This document shows, piece after piece, positions 46,048-57,785 of a stretch of 64,000 bases of DNA. A model generated the notes under the pieces. That model worked only from the letters and a program-made list of their open reading frames with translations. It did no database searches and was not told where the DNA came from. The DNA is from Odiellus spinosus (lineage: Eukaryota; Arthropoda; Arachnida; Opiliones; Phalangiidae). The number at the start of each line of letters is the position of its first letter. Position 1 is the stretch's first letter. The translations under genes and the position numbers were made by a program. Location of the stretch: positions 15,525,434-15,589,433 of the forward strand of contig OY987227.1 in NCBI GenBank assembly GCA_963920705.1, read 5' to 3'.

Positions 46048-49000
46048 TTAACCCAAAGGTTGAGTTTCTCTCAGCAGCCACTGTAAGGCTCCGTGTCTCC
46101 CTTGGTCCTCCAAAGCTTTTCCAACTATATCTCGGCACATTTGGTGGTAATTGTCAAGCCACCGTAACTCCTGAGCCGTCATCATGCTAGGAACGAGCAG
46201 CTTACGCTGAATCGGTACTAGTGTTAGCGGTTCAAAGGTTAAGTAGCCACGATCCTTGAAATTGTACTGTTGATTGTTTTCGTTGTATGCGAGATAAAAC
46301 GTCAATTAAGACTTGGAATGCCATTTAAAAGGTTAGATAGATAATAAAAACAAGCATGCGCAGGACAAGTCAAACCTATGATTGTTACAGTAACTGTAGC
46401 TAAACTAAATTAAATGAAGTCCATAAGAAACGTATCAACGATGGATCACCACAATTTGCCTTAATTTCTTTAACTAGGGTTAAAATTCTAGCAATAAAAA
46501 AGCTAAAGTAATGTAACCATTTTTATTTCTAAAGTTTTATGCAGTTGCTAAAGACGGAAAAGTTTTTTATAGAGAAAGGTTACGGGACTGATTACTAAAA
46601 TCTATAAAAACCTCCCATAATGGTTTGCCACCCCCTTTCCAGCTCTACAAAATTTAGTTTTGACTGTTTTTGATACTAGTTGATAGTGTTAATGGTTCGT
46701 CGTAGGGGTCATCTCTAAAACTACAAGCATCATAAGTTATGAACATATGCAGGGTGACCACCGAAAATTTGAAAATCCTATAAAGGAAATTTCTTTGCGA
46801 AATATAGGAAAATAAAATATAGGAAAATATAGAATTTTATGTAAAATATAGGATAAAATAGGAAGAAATAAGTGGAAAATATATGATAAAATAGGAAAAT
46901 AAAAGTAGGAAGCATGTTTATTATTGCATCACAACTCTCGCCACTGGTTTAAACATGGTATTAATACGATCCAATTGCTTAAATAGTATGGAATTTTACA
47001 GACTATTTTAACTGGAAAATGTACAGTTAAATAATCTTATACAGCCACAGCTGACAGTATGATTTATAACTTTACCCTTAACTAGAGAGTTTGAGTAGAA
47101 ATATAGGAGATTATAGGAATTGCCATTAAATTGTAGTAGAAAATAGGAAGGAGGTGAAAATATAGGAAATGTGGTCACCCTGCATATGGTGGGTTTCATT
47201 ACTTTATGGTACATTTAAATTGTAAGCCAGTTTTGCTAGTTAAAAGTTAACTATTATTTAACCCGTATTCACTACATTTTTCATATGAAGCTCAGAACTG
47301 AAATATTAACACTTACATAAACCATCCCAAAGTTTCACAACCAACTCAGGATTATCAAAAAAAGAATCTTAAATGTTTTGGTTACCTTTGTCTCGGCTTT
47401 CTTTACTAAAACTAGATTTTCTACTCGAATACCAAAATGACCCTCTTCGTAATAACCAGGCTCTTATTAAATGAATAATACAATTTAGGCAATTTATTAG
47501 AAAACAATGAGTCAATATCTAAAGAAATCAAACCTACCGTCAGATAAAATCATGCCCTCCTGAATTCCAGGATCATCAGGATACGTTCGCCAATTTATTC
47601 CCGTTGGACCTAAACAGTAATTAATTGTACAAAGCTTATCAATAGATAATAGCTGATTAAACATTTAAAATAGATACTTAAACTAGATTCGATGAAGACT
47701 TAAAATGTGCGTAGAACAATTTTACACAACACTTTCTATAGGTCATTTGAGTCAATTAAGGGTCAATAGTTTGCTAAGAACTAGATAAAACCGAATCTTT
47801 TGCCGAACTCTGCTTTATAAAAATTAATGGTAATTATGAAAAGTTGCGAAATTAGGTTTGAAGAACCTCCGATTTATTTAAAAAAAGACTCAATTGCTAA
47901 TGCCAATGATAGTTAAGTCTTTGAATGGCGAGTGAACCAACAGATGTTTGATAGAAATAGAGAGTGCTTTAGAGTAAAATTGGCTCAAACAACATTTTTG
48001 CATGATATTTCACAGCCACTAGCAACTCACATTGCTAAATAATTTTCCTTTGAAATGGATTTAAGCTTAGCAAGTCAAGTTCGTCACTTTGAAAAATAAC
48101 TGTAAATTACCTTGAAACCTTTTTTTAGTCCAAATCAAAAATAACTTTTTATCATAGTCTAGCATCCCTTTAAAGCAAATCTAATACCACTTACCTTCAT
48201 GGACATTTAAATACACCCCAACACCGTGTCCCGTTCCGTGAAGATAGTCAAGGCCAACATCCCACAGAGCTTTCCTCGCTAGCGTATCTAACATTTGTCC
48301 TTTAACTAGTTTTGGGAAGACAGCGCTAGAAACTGCAATATGGCCTTTTAGAACTCTCGTAAAACACTCCTAGAAAAAAAAGAGAAAATTCGCTATTATC
48401 ACCAAAAAACATTGAATTGGTGAATCAAAACCTTTTCGTATTGGGTTGGGGCTCCGAAATGCCACGTTCTCGTTACGTCCGTTGTTCCATCCCTGAACTG
48501 AGCTCCAGAGTCACAGAGGTAGAGTTCCGTTGTTGTGATTGGCCTATCGGTTTCTTTGGTTGGTCGATAATGGATTATGGCTCCGTTGGGCCCGGAAGCC
48601 GAGATTGTTTCGAAACTTGGACCGACGTAATCTTCTTGTTGTCTAAGCACAAAGAACATTAATCTGTAAGTTGACCAAAGAATAATTTAGATCGATAATA
48701 ATTACCTCCTCATCTCGTCTAATTTGGCAACGGCACTCATTTCAGTGACCTGGCCCCTGGGAACACTCTCTTCTAACCAAGCGAAAAAGTCGCAAAGCGC
48801 CACAGCGTCTTTAATGTGAGCGTGACGCATACATTCAATTTCTACATCGTTCTTTATGGCTTTTTTTAACATCACCGGAGTTGAACTATCTATACGGCGA
48901 TGCTGAGGTACGAGACTAACAAGGCCATAACTGGATTGATTACTAATCTATAGAAAGAAAGAAAAGGCTATAACTTTGCATCAAAAGAAAAAACCCAACT

Positions 49001-50821
49001 AATTTGTACCCATATTCTTCCATTGAGCTGTCTAACGAGGCATTCGAGAAACTCTCGAATTTGATGATAAGGGTGTAGCTGCACTGACAGGACGGGAGGA
49101 GAGGCGTGAGCGCACGCCGAGGACACTGAAGATGCATCCTGCAAATGTCGCTGAACGGAAGGGGTAGCTTTGGCTTCATCGAGGAAGAGGCTTCGAAGTC
49201 AAAATAAAAAAAGCTAGCTCTAAATCCTAGTCTAAGATAAAAAGATTTGATTAAGCTTACTAGACATTGTCCATTGTTACAACAGCGTAAGAAAAGAAAA
49301 CGGGATTGTAATTTATATCTGAGCCGCGCAAGTTGAACAACCAAGCCACTTCGTCTAAGGCAGTAATGACCAATGCCTGAGCTTCTTTCAGCTGCATCTC
49401 TCTCCGAACTTCTAATATCTTTTCCTGCCAAGGTTTACCAGTATAAACGACGGGCAAGGGCTCGAGAGGACGATTAGGAGGAGCCGGCCGATCATCCCAA
49501 ATGAGATCAATGAGATTTGTTCCCACACCCACCAATATATGACCCGATTGTTCCAGCTGTTCCGACATTGGTTTCCACATTTCTATCGCAAAAAAAGGTG
49601 AAAGATTACTAAAGTTATAAACTTCAAATTAATTTTAAAGGGATTGACAATGTGAAATGTTATTGAACCCAGGCCACTATACATACACAAAAAGTAGCCA
49701 GGGAGCACTTTATTTCAAGTTGCGCATCCCTTATACTCATTTTGAACCATTTTGAGGTGCTAATGGAAATTGTTTCATACCATTAAAGAAATAGAACTAA
49801 CCATATGATATCATCATTGGATCAACTCCTACTCGGCTACCACTAGGTAAAACTTTTGACAACCATTCTCCTTGAGTTAGAGTCCCCGGTAACCCTATAG
49901 TTTATTTTTGATAATTAAAATTGACTTTTACAAAATATATCTCCCTCTGGATAAATAGAAGGTTACTCGCCATCTTTCATTATGTGCCAATTGTGGTCCA
50001 ATTGCCTTTCAGCTTCTATAAAATATCTGCCATCCGTCCATAGGGCAGCTTGGTCCTCCGTCACTACAGCTGTACCAGAACTACCGGTAAAGCCAGTCAG
50101 GTACGCTCTACGTTGGTCGCAGGGTGCCAGGTATTCACTCTGATGAGCATCCCCAGAAGGGACAATGTATGCCTGCGCGTCGTAAAGAAGCTTGTAGGTA
50201 ACTCGAATGTATCATTTTGAATATGAAAATATATAGAAGCAATATAGACCGCAACACCATGTTTTCTTCTTAACACCTATGCACCCGAAAGAAAAGCCAA
50301 TTTCACCAAGCTCAAAAACACCACGGGTCTATTTTGCCCCTTAAAATTTACGCTGCGGCAAAGATGAAATTACAAATAAAAAATAACCACAGTAACTAAA
50401 TAATAAAACAAAAAAGTTGGTCCCAAACACAGTTACGTTGTCTGTATTTCCGCAAACAGTCCATCAGATTTGTCTCGTGTCTGTCTTTATCTACTTAATT
50501 CATGCGAGTTAGTAACGCTTAATACCAAAATGAGAATGAATAACAATATTGACAAAATAATAATTTATACAAAAAAGATTGAAAGATAACGCCTAAGCAA
50601 AAAAAGTCCAGTAATGAGGCAGACTTTTTTCGAAAAGAGGTTTTTACTTGTAAAGCTTCATTGACATAGCTGCAAGTCCGCATTAAGGCTCTAAGACGTT
50701 TGAGAAGCATTCCAGAGCTACTTGTTCCTGCCCTCAATGCCATGTCCAAAGGTTCCGAAGTCGATGGCCCCGTTGAGTCACCTGAGTAAGTAGATACGGG
50801 CAATGTTAGGCCACCCATCAT
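46048..50821 (-). CDS. XPNPEP1: Xaa-Pro aminopeptidase 1 (cytosolic aminopeptidase P)
   Basis: Eleven exons join in phase: 50821-50648, 50172-49971, 49894-49802, 49582-49261, 49190-49010, 48947-48706, 48642-48432, 48369-48195, 47609-47538, 47462-47386, 46266-46048; 655 residues against 623 in human. It removes an N-terminal residue next to proline. All metal ligands of the M24B fold are present: [16 protein letters not shown] (two Asp), HGTGHGVG (His), DEPGYYEEG (Glu) and FGIRVENLV (Glu). N-terminal signatures include [34 protein letters not shown] and [15 protein letters not shown]; the C-terminus is [26 protein letters not shown] and WLLRETQP. The first exon adds about 25 residues (Ser/Thr-rich) ahead of the conserved [12 protein letters not shown]; an in-frame TAA lies just upstream of the ATG. 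No signal peptide, fitting the cytosolic form. Intron 2 appears to use a GC donor. Intron 10 holds a MITE. Confidence 0.95.
46750..47182. mobile_element. MITE with CAGGGTGACCAC ends in XPNPEP1 intron 10
   Basis: Perfect inverted termini CAGGGTGACCAC and GTGGTCACCCTG, flanked on both sides by CATATG (46744-46749, 47183-47188). CATATG is its own inverse, so it may be a 6-bp target duplication or part of the inverted repeat. The inside is full of ATATAGGAAAATA-type repeats. Non-coding. Confidence 0.8.
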
Positions 50822-51269
50822 ATAACCTTATCTAAAGGTCACTTCTATTATAGTTAATTTTGGTGCACATGCAAACCACAATTACCCTTTCAAAGTTTAT
50901 AGCAAAATATAGGAAAAAACGGGACTTAGGACCAAAAGTCAAAACTTAAAGGCAACTTTATAAGACTTTCACTAAGTTTATTTTAAGCCTACTGGTGCCT
51001 TGAACAAGATACTTAGGATTAATTAACAATTTCACACGTACCTTTTTAAAATTTTAAATATTTCGATAATAGTTTGATGCATAGACTTTCTTTTGTTATA
51101 GTTTTGAAGTAATAAGTTAACAATGACTAGATATTTAACCTCAACATGTTATAGATTATAGCAAACGTTATAACCATCGATTGTATTTCTTGAAAAACCG
51201 GGAAAATGAAGTAATAAAACTAACTTCTTTCAACATTTTTCAAAAATAGACAACAGGGGAATTTAAAAA

Positions 51270-51720
51270 CCGTGGTGGACCGCCGCGATAGGCGCCTTTG
51301 TACTTTATAATTAAATTCGTAGGCCGGTGCAAGCCTAATCAATATAGGATTCTTCTCTTAGTAACCGTTTCCGACGGCCCTGAAGATTCTAACGGTACAA
51401 GGCGGCGAGGGCTTTCATCCTAGCGGCGGCCGAGGCCAAGGAGAAGAGCAGAGGGGGAGGAAAGCGCCCTTGTACATCACGCAGCAGCTGGCAACGCACC
51501 TACACCGACGATTTCGCGCCAAAATCGCCGGGCTTTGCCTACCGTAGTGAAGATCAAAGCTAAAGCGCGCTTATGATAGGTTCCCGAATTCTTTACACCC
51601 CTTTGAAGCCGCGAAAAATGGGACGGGCCGGACACCCCCGCCCCTCAAAATGGCCCAAAATGGGACCCACTCGGCCTTGTAACATTTCCTCACTGGATTC
51701 CACCCCCCCCCTCTTATTTT
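51270..51720. promoter_or_regulatory. GC-rich island, likely XPNPEP1 promoter/5' UTR region
   Basis: Much richer in G+C and CpG than its surroundings, 450-900 bp upstream of the XPNPEP1 start codon on the same strand. It contains TTTTGGCGCGAAATCG, an E2F-like palindrome. It overlaps the proposed last FLYWCH exon, so the two interpretations compete or coexist. Confidence 0.5.
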
Positions 51721-53695
51721 TATCCTATAATGCCCCCAGGGCCTAACAAAGGTTTTTTCAAGGTTTTTTAAACTTCCGCTATTCAGGGCAAAAATTAGGA
51801 AAATTTTTTTAATCGATTTTAATTAAATTTAAGGATGATTTAAATAACTTTTTTGATCCCTAGGTAAAGGTTTTAATTTTTTATTATTCGGGTGGAGAAT
51901 CTTTGATTAAAAACCGGCAATAAACGTTTCAGGTCCAGTTTGTAAAATGCTACAAAACACGTTTTTCTGATAAACAACCAATAGAGAGGAAAAAGAGATC
52001 ATTGCCCTTTAGTGCGCGCGCTCCTTGATTTACTGCATTAGTCTTTCCCTCATTACACCCGCCCATTTATATTAGAAATTTTTGTTTGAGATTCTTATTA
52101 CATAATTGGTGTACAAGCATTTGGCTTTGACTGCACTAAATTACATTAACTACATGAAGTCACTAAAGCCTGTCCTAGAAGTAATAACCCCTGATTCTTA
52201 GGGTAACATAATGGCGAATATACAGGATTTTAATTTTAAATGTCAAATCACATTTTTATAAACCATAAGGCTTAGAGTAAAATTGTAAAACATTGTTTTT
52301 CCCAAATAAAACAAACAAAAATACGCAAAAGCACGCATATTTATCAAGTTTTAAAGAGAGAAACTTCAGGAAATCCTGAATTATAGAAAGTGGTCTTGGA
52401 TAAGTTTTTGAACATAGTATATTTTAATAGGGCTTTCCAATTAACAAAAACTTTAGTTCTCAGACCACTCTCTTTAAGAAAGATTACAATGACACTTTCT
52501 AATGCCATGCAAAATGAATAATAAAGGGTAAATGAACTTACTCTGCAACTGTAGCCACCGATCGTTTGGACGGAAGTCACCACCACCGTAAGGCAGCGAG
52601 AGTCCCCCCGGATTCAGGGTCCGGTTTCGCGACCTGCAGAGGGAGGCTTTTAAGTTGGGCAGCGACGGGATGACAGAAGCAAAGGCTGCAATCTGGGGCC
52701 CGCTGGCCGACAGGTACTTGATGGTTTCCGAGAAAAATGCTGGGAGTCCCCCGCCGGGTGCTCCCTCGATGGCGGAGAGTCCCCCGGGGAGTTCCTCTTC
52801 TTCTTCTTCGTCGTCGTCCTGTCCCTGTAGTTTCAGATCCGAAACGGCTTGATCGACTCTGTTCCTCCACGTGTCCGGCGGATGATTGTGTTTATTGTTG
52901 GCCTTTTTAATCCTACTGAAGACTGTCACTGCCCGGCCCGGACACTGCCGATCTCGGGCGCACCTCCAATAGACGGTACCTTCTTTTCCGTCTCGTACTT
53001 TATTGTACCTGTGACCTTCAAAGAGCAGCGCTATGCCCCCTCTTTGGGTCGCCACGTACTGGCACTCCATGCTACACCCATAAATGAGAAACACCAGTTA
53101 GCTTATAAACTTCAATAGGTAAATTATGGATACTAATCAAAATAATGATAAAACAAGCATTACCAGTAAGGCCTTTCTGTGTTATTTGTAGTCTGTGAAG
53201 GCCTACTGGTAGGATCATCAAAAGTACGCGCTGCAGGCCTATTGGCAATCGCTGATTTCTTTTTCCTGAAACAATTTTTATTTATACATGTACAAAGAAT
53301 ATAACCACAATATCAAATGCTTAATTTAATAAAATTACGATAAAAAAATTTGTGCCCAATTCAATTTAATTTTTAAAATAAATAAAAGTATCCATTATGA
53401 AATTAAAATATTTAAATAATAATTTTTAAAAACTTAATTTTATATTTATAATTAAGGGTAAATTTCAATGTTAGTAAATCGTCGCACAAATGCCCTAATT
53501 GCCACATAGTAAAAACAATCGAATAAAAAAAACAAGGGTGGGCTGAATAAATTAGGCCTAACCAAACTTCATAAAAAAAAAACAAAAAAAAAAACATAAA
53601 TTAACAAGGCCTAATAAAAAAATAAAAAATACATACAGGCACAGTGGACGACGTTCCAAAACTTTTAGGTCTAAACCCACGTCTAAACACGACAT
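51477..53695 (-). CDS. Small FLYWCH-type zinc-finger protein
   Basis: Four exons join in phase: 53695-53637, 53265-53164, 53071-52542, and probably 51538-51477; 250 residues. One FLYWCH domain (about residues 56-118) has the hallmark residues in order: LLFEGHRYNKV (F, Y), VYWRCARDRQCPGR (W and two Cys) and NKHNHPPD (His pair). After it come an acidic run DDDEEEEEELPGG and a Gly/Pro/Leu-rich tail (SAIEGAPGGGLPAFF). FLYWCH fingers bind DNA or proteins; in Drosophila mod(mdg4) they follow a BTB domain, but no BTB is encoded here. The start ATG gives MSCLDVGLDL. The final exon (SKARRFWREIVGVGALPAAA then TGA) is inferred only from matching phase and an acceptor in a GC-rich island, so the C-terminus is uncertain. 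Function unknown, nuclear role likely. Confidence 0.75.
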
Positions 53696-55691
53696 ATTAA
53701 AAAAATTTAATTTATCGCAATTGGTATTGATTAAATCGAGGAACCAAAAATTGGTTCCATCTGAAAAGGGTCAGTGCTTGTTTACATTTAAAAATCTAGC
53801 TTCCCTTTGAGCACTCTGGCCGCGTAGAGCGAAAAACAGAGCAACAACTTTTTTTAGGTAAAGGAATTTTTGCCCTCCCGAAAAAATATATAAAAGGGCC
53901 TTCAGCATCAGCCACGTGGATTAGACGCGTAGATTTCTTAAGCAGTTTTATAGGTCTACTAGATCTATTAATGATCTCGAGAAGCCAACAAACAAGTAGG
54001 CATGCCGACTGGAGGGGTGAATGACCTTTGGAGCGCGGCCTAATAGGGCAAAAACGCTGCCACGGCTTTTATAACGCGTACGTTTTTTCAAAACATATTC
54101 CTAAATTTAGGTCATTTAGCCGCGGCAACGTAATCGCGATCGGGAAAAATACGGAGATAACGAAAATAACAAAAATCGAACATTGTAGAAAAAATAGTAT
54201 CGTATCGTCTGCTCCTTAGACTATTTTCCGACTATAATTTGTTTTTTTCCCGTAACTCGAAATTTGGATTTGGCGTCTTGTCGACGCTAATGAACCGGGA
54301 AGCCATTTTTAAAGACAGACCTACCCGAAAGCCTACGCTCATTTCAAAATACACCTATGGTATAGGCCGTTAAACTTTTCCATAGCGAAAGTCCTTCCCT
54401 TGCGCTTCCCGCGAAACGCGATCAAATTTTCGTCTACTAAGCCTATCCACGAGCCACCCCGCCGTGCTTTTGGCCTAAAAAAAAAAAGAACACACGCACA
54501 CCCAGGCCTAATACTACGAAACCTGTCAAAAAGGAGCGCTCTCCCAATCGGAAGCCTACCGGGTTTTGATTAAGCCTCGCACCATTACGCGGAGAAGAGC
54601 CTCGTTAAGAGCTAAAAAAGAATTGATTGATTTTACGCAGCAAAGGAATAATGACAGAGAATGCAAACGTTATGGCTATCTGACCGCATCAGCGCCGCTA
54701 AAACCCGCTACCGACGTTACGATCAAAAACGTGGTCCCGGTGGATTACGAAAACTCGTGACACCACCGGCAAAATTAAAAGAAAATCAAAAGACAAACCT
54801 TTTTGCCAATCAAGCCACCATCTCGTCGCGCCTAACTAGGCCTACTTTTGGCCAACTGTCTTTACATGTTTTAAAGCCTACCGAAATTTTCTTTTGTTTG
54901 TTCGTTTCAAAACGAATTCGCTAGATGGCGTCGAAATAGACTTATATTTTTATATAAAGGGGGTCGACACGGGGAAACGAAGAGAAATAAAGGGGAAGGA
55001 CGCGTGTTTCAAATTTCATAATGGAAAGAGAGAGGGGTTAAGGGGAGTTCTTTCACGTGCTTTCCAAATGCACATAAACATGACGCAATCGTTCGCATTT
55101 TTGGGTACGGGACCATTCGCTCCACGAGCCATGTGATGCCCGCAAAGGCGTGGTTTCGCCTCGCTATTGGCGCACGTTAGAAATCATGTGACGAAAAGGA
55201 AGTATACCAAAACAAAACACAAGTCACAAGAAAAACATCACTTTCTTTCTAGAAAAAGCTGCGCGAAGCCCTTGTTATCTTTTTCTTAACTCTTTAAGAT
55301 TTAAACGACAATTAACTAAAGTAAGACGATTTATCTGGGCTAAATAAGCAAAATATTACCAAGTACTGGGATTGCAAACGTTTTTAGACGTAAGTAGAAG
55401 ATTATATTTAAAAATATGGTAGTTTTAGGCCTTTGCCCAAAGTCCTTGGCTTCCTCTTGGAAGAGTCCTTGAAAACCCTTTGTTTACTAACAAAGATCAC
55501 ATTAGATTTTCGATAATCTATTATCGCGCTAGAGTCACTAGAAAATAAATGATGAGTCATCTGGCATAGATTATGATCAACTGTAACAATAAAATTGGCA
55601 CATTGGTCTTTTATTAAACCAACCAGACTTTGTTACATAACATTGAACAATGGGTTGACAACCATTACAAGCTTATGTTTCCATAAATTTA
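53696..55691. promoter_or_regulatory. Divergent region between the FLYWCH gene and REPTOR
   Basis: Moderately GC-richer than the window average from about 53780 to 55260. CACGTG occurs at 53911-53916 and 55054-55059; more E-box-type and CARE-type sites are listed separately. TATATAAAAGG lies near 53887. Overlapping short frames at 54566-54924 are basic and unlike known proteins; they may be upstream ORFs of a REPTOR 5' leader or chance. Confidence 0.5.
55054..55191. promoter_or_regulatory. Cluster of E-box, CARE-like and M-box motifs upstream of REPTOR
   Basis: Within 140 bp: CACGTG (55054-55059), TGACGCAAT (55081-55089, whose inverse ATTGCGTCA fits the C/EBP-ATF consensus RTTRCRTCA), CATGTG (55130-55135) and TCATGTGA (55184-55191, an M-box of the MITF/TFE type). 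The cluster is 510-650 bp before the REPTOR start codon. Binding is inferred from motif alone. Confidence 0.45.
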
Positions 55692-55702
55692 GATACATTA
55701 CA

Positions 55703-57755
55703 ATGGTTGAGCTTGGAAATCATCAGGGAAGACCACCGGGTTGCGAATCTACTATAACGAGCTCTTCCCTTATGGATCAATGGATGAATCGCGAAATCAA
55801 CTTGGATTTTTTGGAACAATCTCGGGAATTATACCCTAATAATGGAGGCTTTCAGCCATCAAGTGACTTGTACGCGGTGGGTGGAGGTTCCGCGACAATT
55901 GGGAATGGAGGAGATTTCTCTACAGTGGAACCTACTCTCGAGGAAATAAGATTTGATTCTCCTATTGCTTTCGATAAAAATTTGTTCGACATTGATGGGA
56001 CAGTAATGAATGAATCTCTTAACCAATTTGGAGGAAGCAACGAAATGTTTAAGGATATAACTGACAAATTACCGTGCGAAGAACCAGGCATTCATGGCTT
56101 TCAAAGTTGGGGAGCACCCATGGATATTGACGGTTTGAAGCTAGAAGAAGTCTATCAAGTCGACGAATCGGATTTGGTTCAAGGACCTACATTGGCCGAA
56201 TTGAACTCCAACGATGATCCTTTCTTTGACCTTGAATTTGGTTATGATTTAGCTAAAGATTTTAATCAATGTAACAATGCCCAATCGGATGCTGGAAAAG
56301 TTAAATGCACCGTGTCAAATTCGATGTCTCCCAATAATCTGGAGCATGTTTCGGTAGCTGATGTGAAAATGCCAGTTGGCATTTTGGTAAATAAACCCGT
56401 TAAAGCTGAGCCAGATAAACCAGAATGCCTAACTCCTGAAAAAGTACTGAAAATACCCAAGATAAAAGTTGAGATGGAAGATAATGCTAATCCCAATATG
56501 ACACCGGTAAAAAAAGTGCAACTAATGAATAGGATACCTACATTGGCTCCGGCGCATATTGTGGCTGCTAGATTGGCTGGTCGAGAACGTCAGAGGTCTG
56601 GCCTCTCTATTTCCAGCATATCATCTTTGTCTTCCTTATCAAATGACGAAGGATTTGGTAGTCAGGCTGAAGAAGATGACGATGATGACGATTCTGAGGC
56701 CGAAGGCTCTTCCGATGAAGGTTAGAGTTATTCGGTTTTTGAAAGAATTAATACTTTATGATGTAAAATTATTATTTTTGCTTCGCAGATTCTTACATTG
56801 GTCATTCATCCAAAAGCAGAAGTAAATCCTCAAGCTCTGATCTAAACAGACCAACTACCTCTGGTGTAGTATCCAAATCGAGCAAGTCAAAATCTTCTGG
56901 AAGGAAAAAGAGATACTTTTGGCAGTATAATATTCAATCTAAAGGTACTCCCACTCCTTTCCGAAAGACTATCAAAACTAAAATATATAACCATATCATT
57001 ATTTCACCTAAGGTCCTAAAGTTTGCATTCCTAGTCAAGTTTTGCCTGGAAATGCTTTGGATCCTCACATTTTAGACGATGCTCTTGACCCTGTTTTTAG
57101 TCCCGAATGTAGTTTAGAAGGTGTAAAACACGCTGGAAAAGCTCGAAGGGGTGATGGAAATGATCTAACACCTTGTCCTCGCAAACTTCACAATATTGGT
57201 CTAGAGCTGAGCTCTTTGAATGATATGATAAACGATTTGACACCGGTTAACGACGTTCCTTTCAATGCCAGACCAAAGTCGAGGAAGGAAAAGAACAAAC
57301 TGGCATCGAGGGCTTGTCGCCTGAAAAAGAAAGCCCAGCACGAGGCTAATAAACTCAAGCTCTATGGCCTACAGAAAGAGCACAGTAAGTTACCCGCTGT
57401 CCTTTGTCCAATCATTGTTTTAATAAAATAATTTTTCCTAGAAACTATGGTCACTTTGATCCCCGAAGTTCGTCAAATGCTACGAGAATTGCTCAGTTTG
57501 GATAATTTGCGAGATAACAAACAGGATTTGAAGTCCTCTCATTTCCAAGATGTTCTTAACAAATTGTTGGCTGGAAAAAGTAAATTTCCACTATTGTGCA
57601 TGAGTAATTTTTGTAGGTTCTATAATTTATAACTACTCAAAAACTATTTGTTTATAGCTTACGTGCCAGTGGCTGGAAACACTGCGGAGTTTGTCAATCA
57701 AGTATTGGATAAAGTGGCCGCTGGCGATCCCAATGGTGGTCTGAATGATCTGTAG
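55703..57755 (+). CDS. REPTOR: REPTOR / CREB3 regulatory factor (CREBRF) bZIP protein
   Basis: Five exons join in phase: 55703-56720, 56789-56944, 57013-57384, 57442-57579, 57658-57755; 593 residues against about 639 in human CREBRF. The strongest match is the bZIP basic region [20 protein letters not shown] then [10 protein letters not shown] (about residues 483-512), followed by the family ending [34 protein letters not shown] and [20 protein letters not shown] are also recalled family motifs. The N-terminal 400 residues are acidic and act in the family as an activation region. REPTOR, with its partner REPTOR-BP, drives the transcriptional response to TORC1 inhibition in Drosophila and is held in the cytoplasm by phosphorylation and 14-3-3. 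The ATG follows an acceptor-like AAATTTAG at 55684-55691, so a 5' UTR intron is likely; the frame is open upstream but lacks an earlier ATG. AATAAA at 57780-57785. Confidence 0.95.
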
Positions 57756-57779
57756 AAATAGAAAGGATTACGCCATTAA

Positions 57780-57785
57780 AATAAA
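57780..57785 (+). terminator. Polyadenylation signal of REPTOR
   Basis: AATAAA 24 bp after the stop; further AATAAA-like sequence at about 57945 could serve a longer form. Confidence 0.45.

Noticed and set aside
54566-54924. Two overlapping basic ORFs (64 and 87 residues) upstream of REPTOR
   Set aside because: No recognisable domain and no splice continuity. They may be upstream ORFs in a leader, but coding function cannot be supported.
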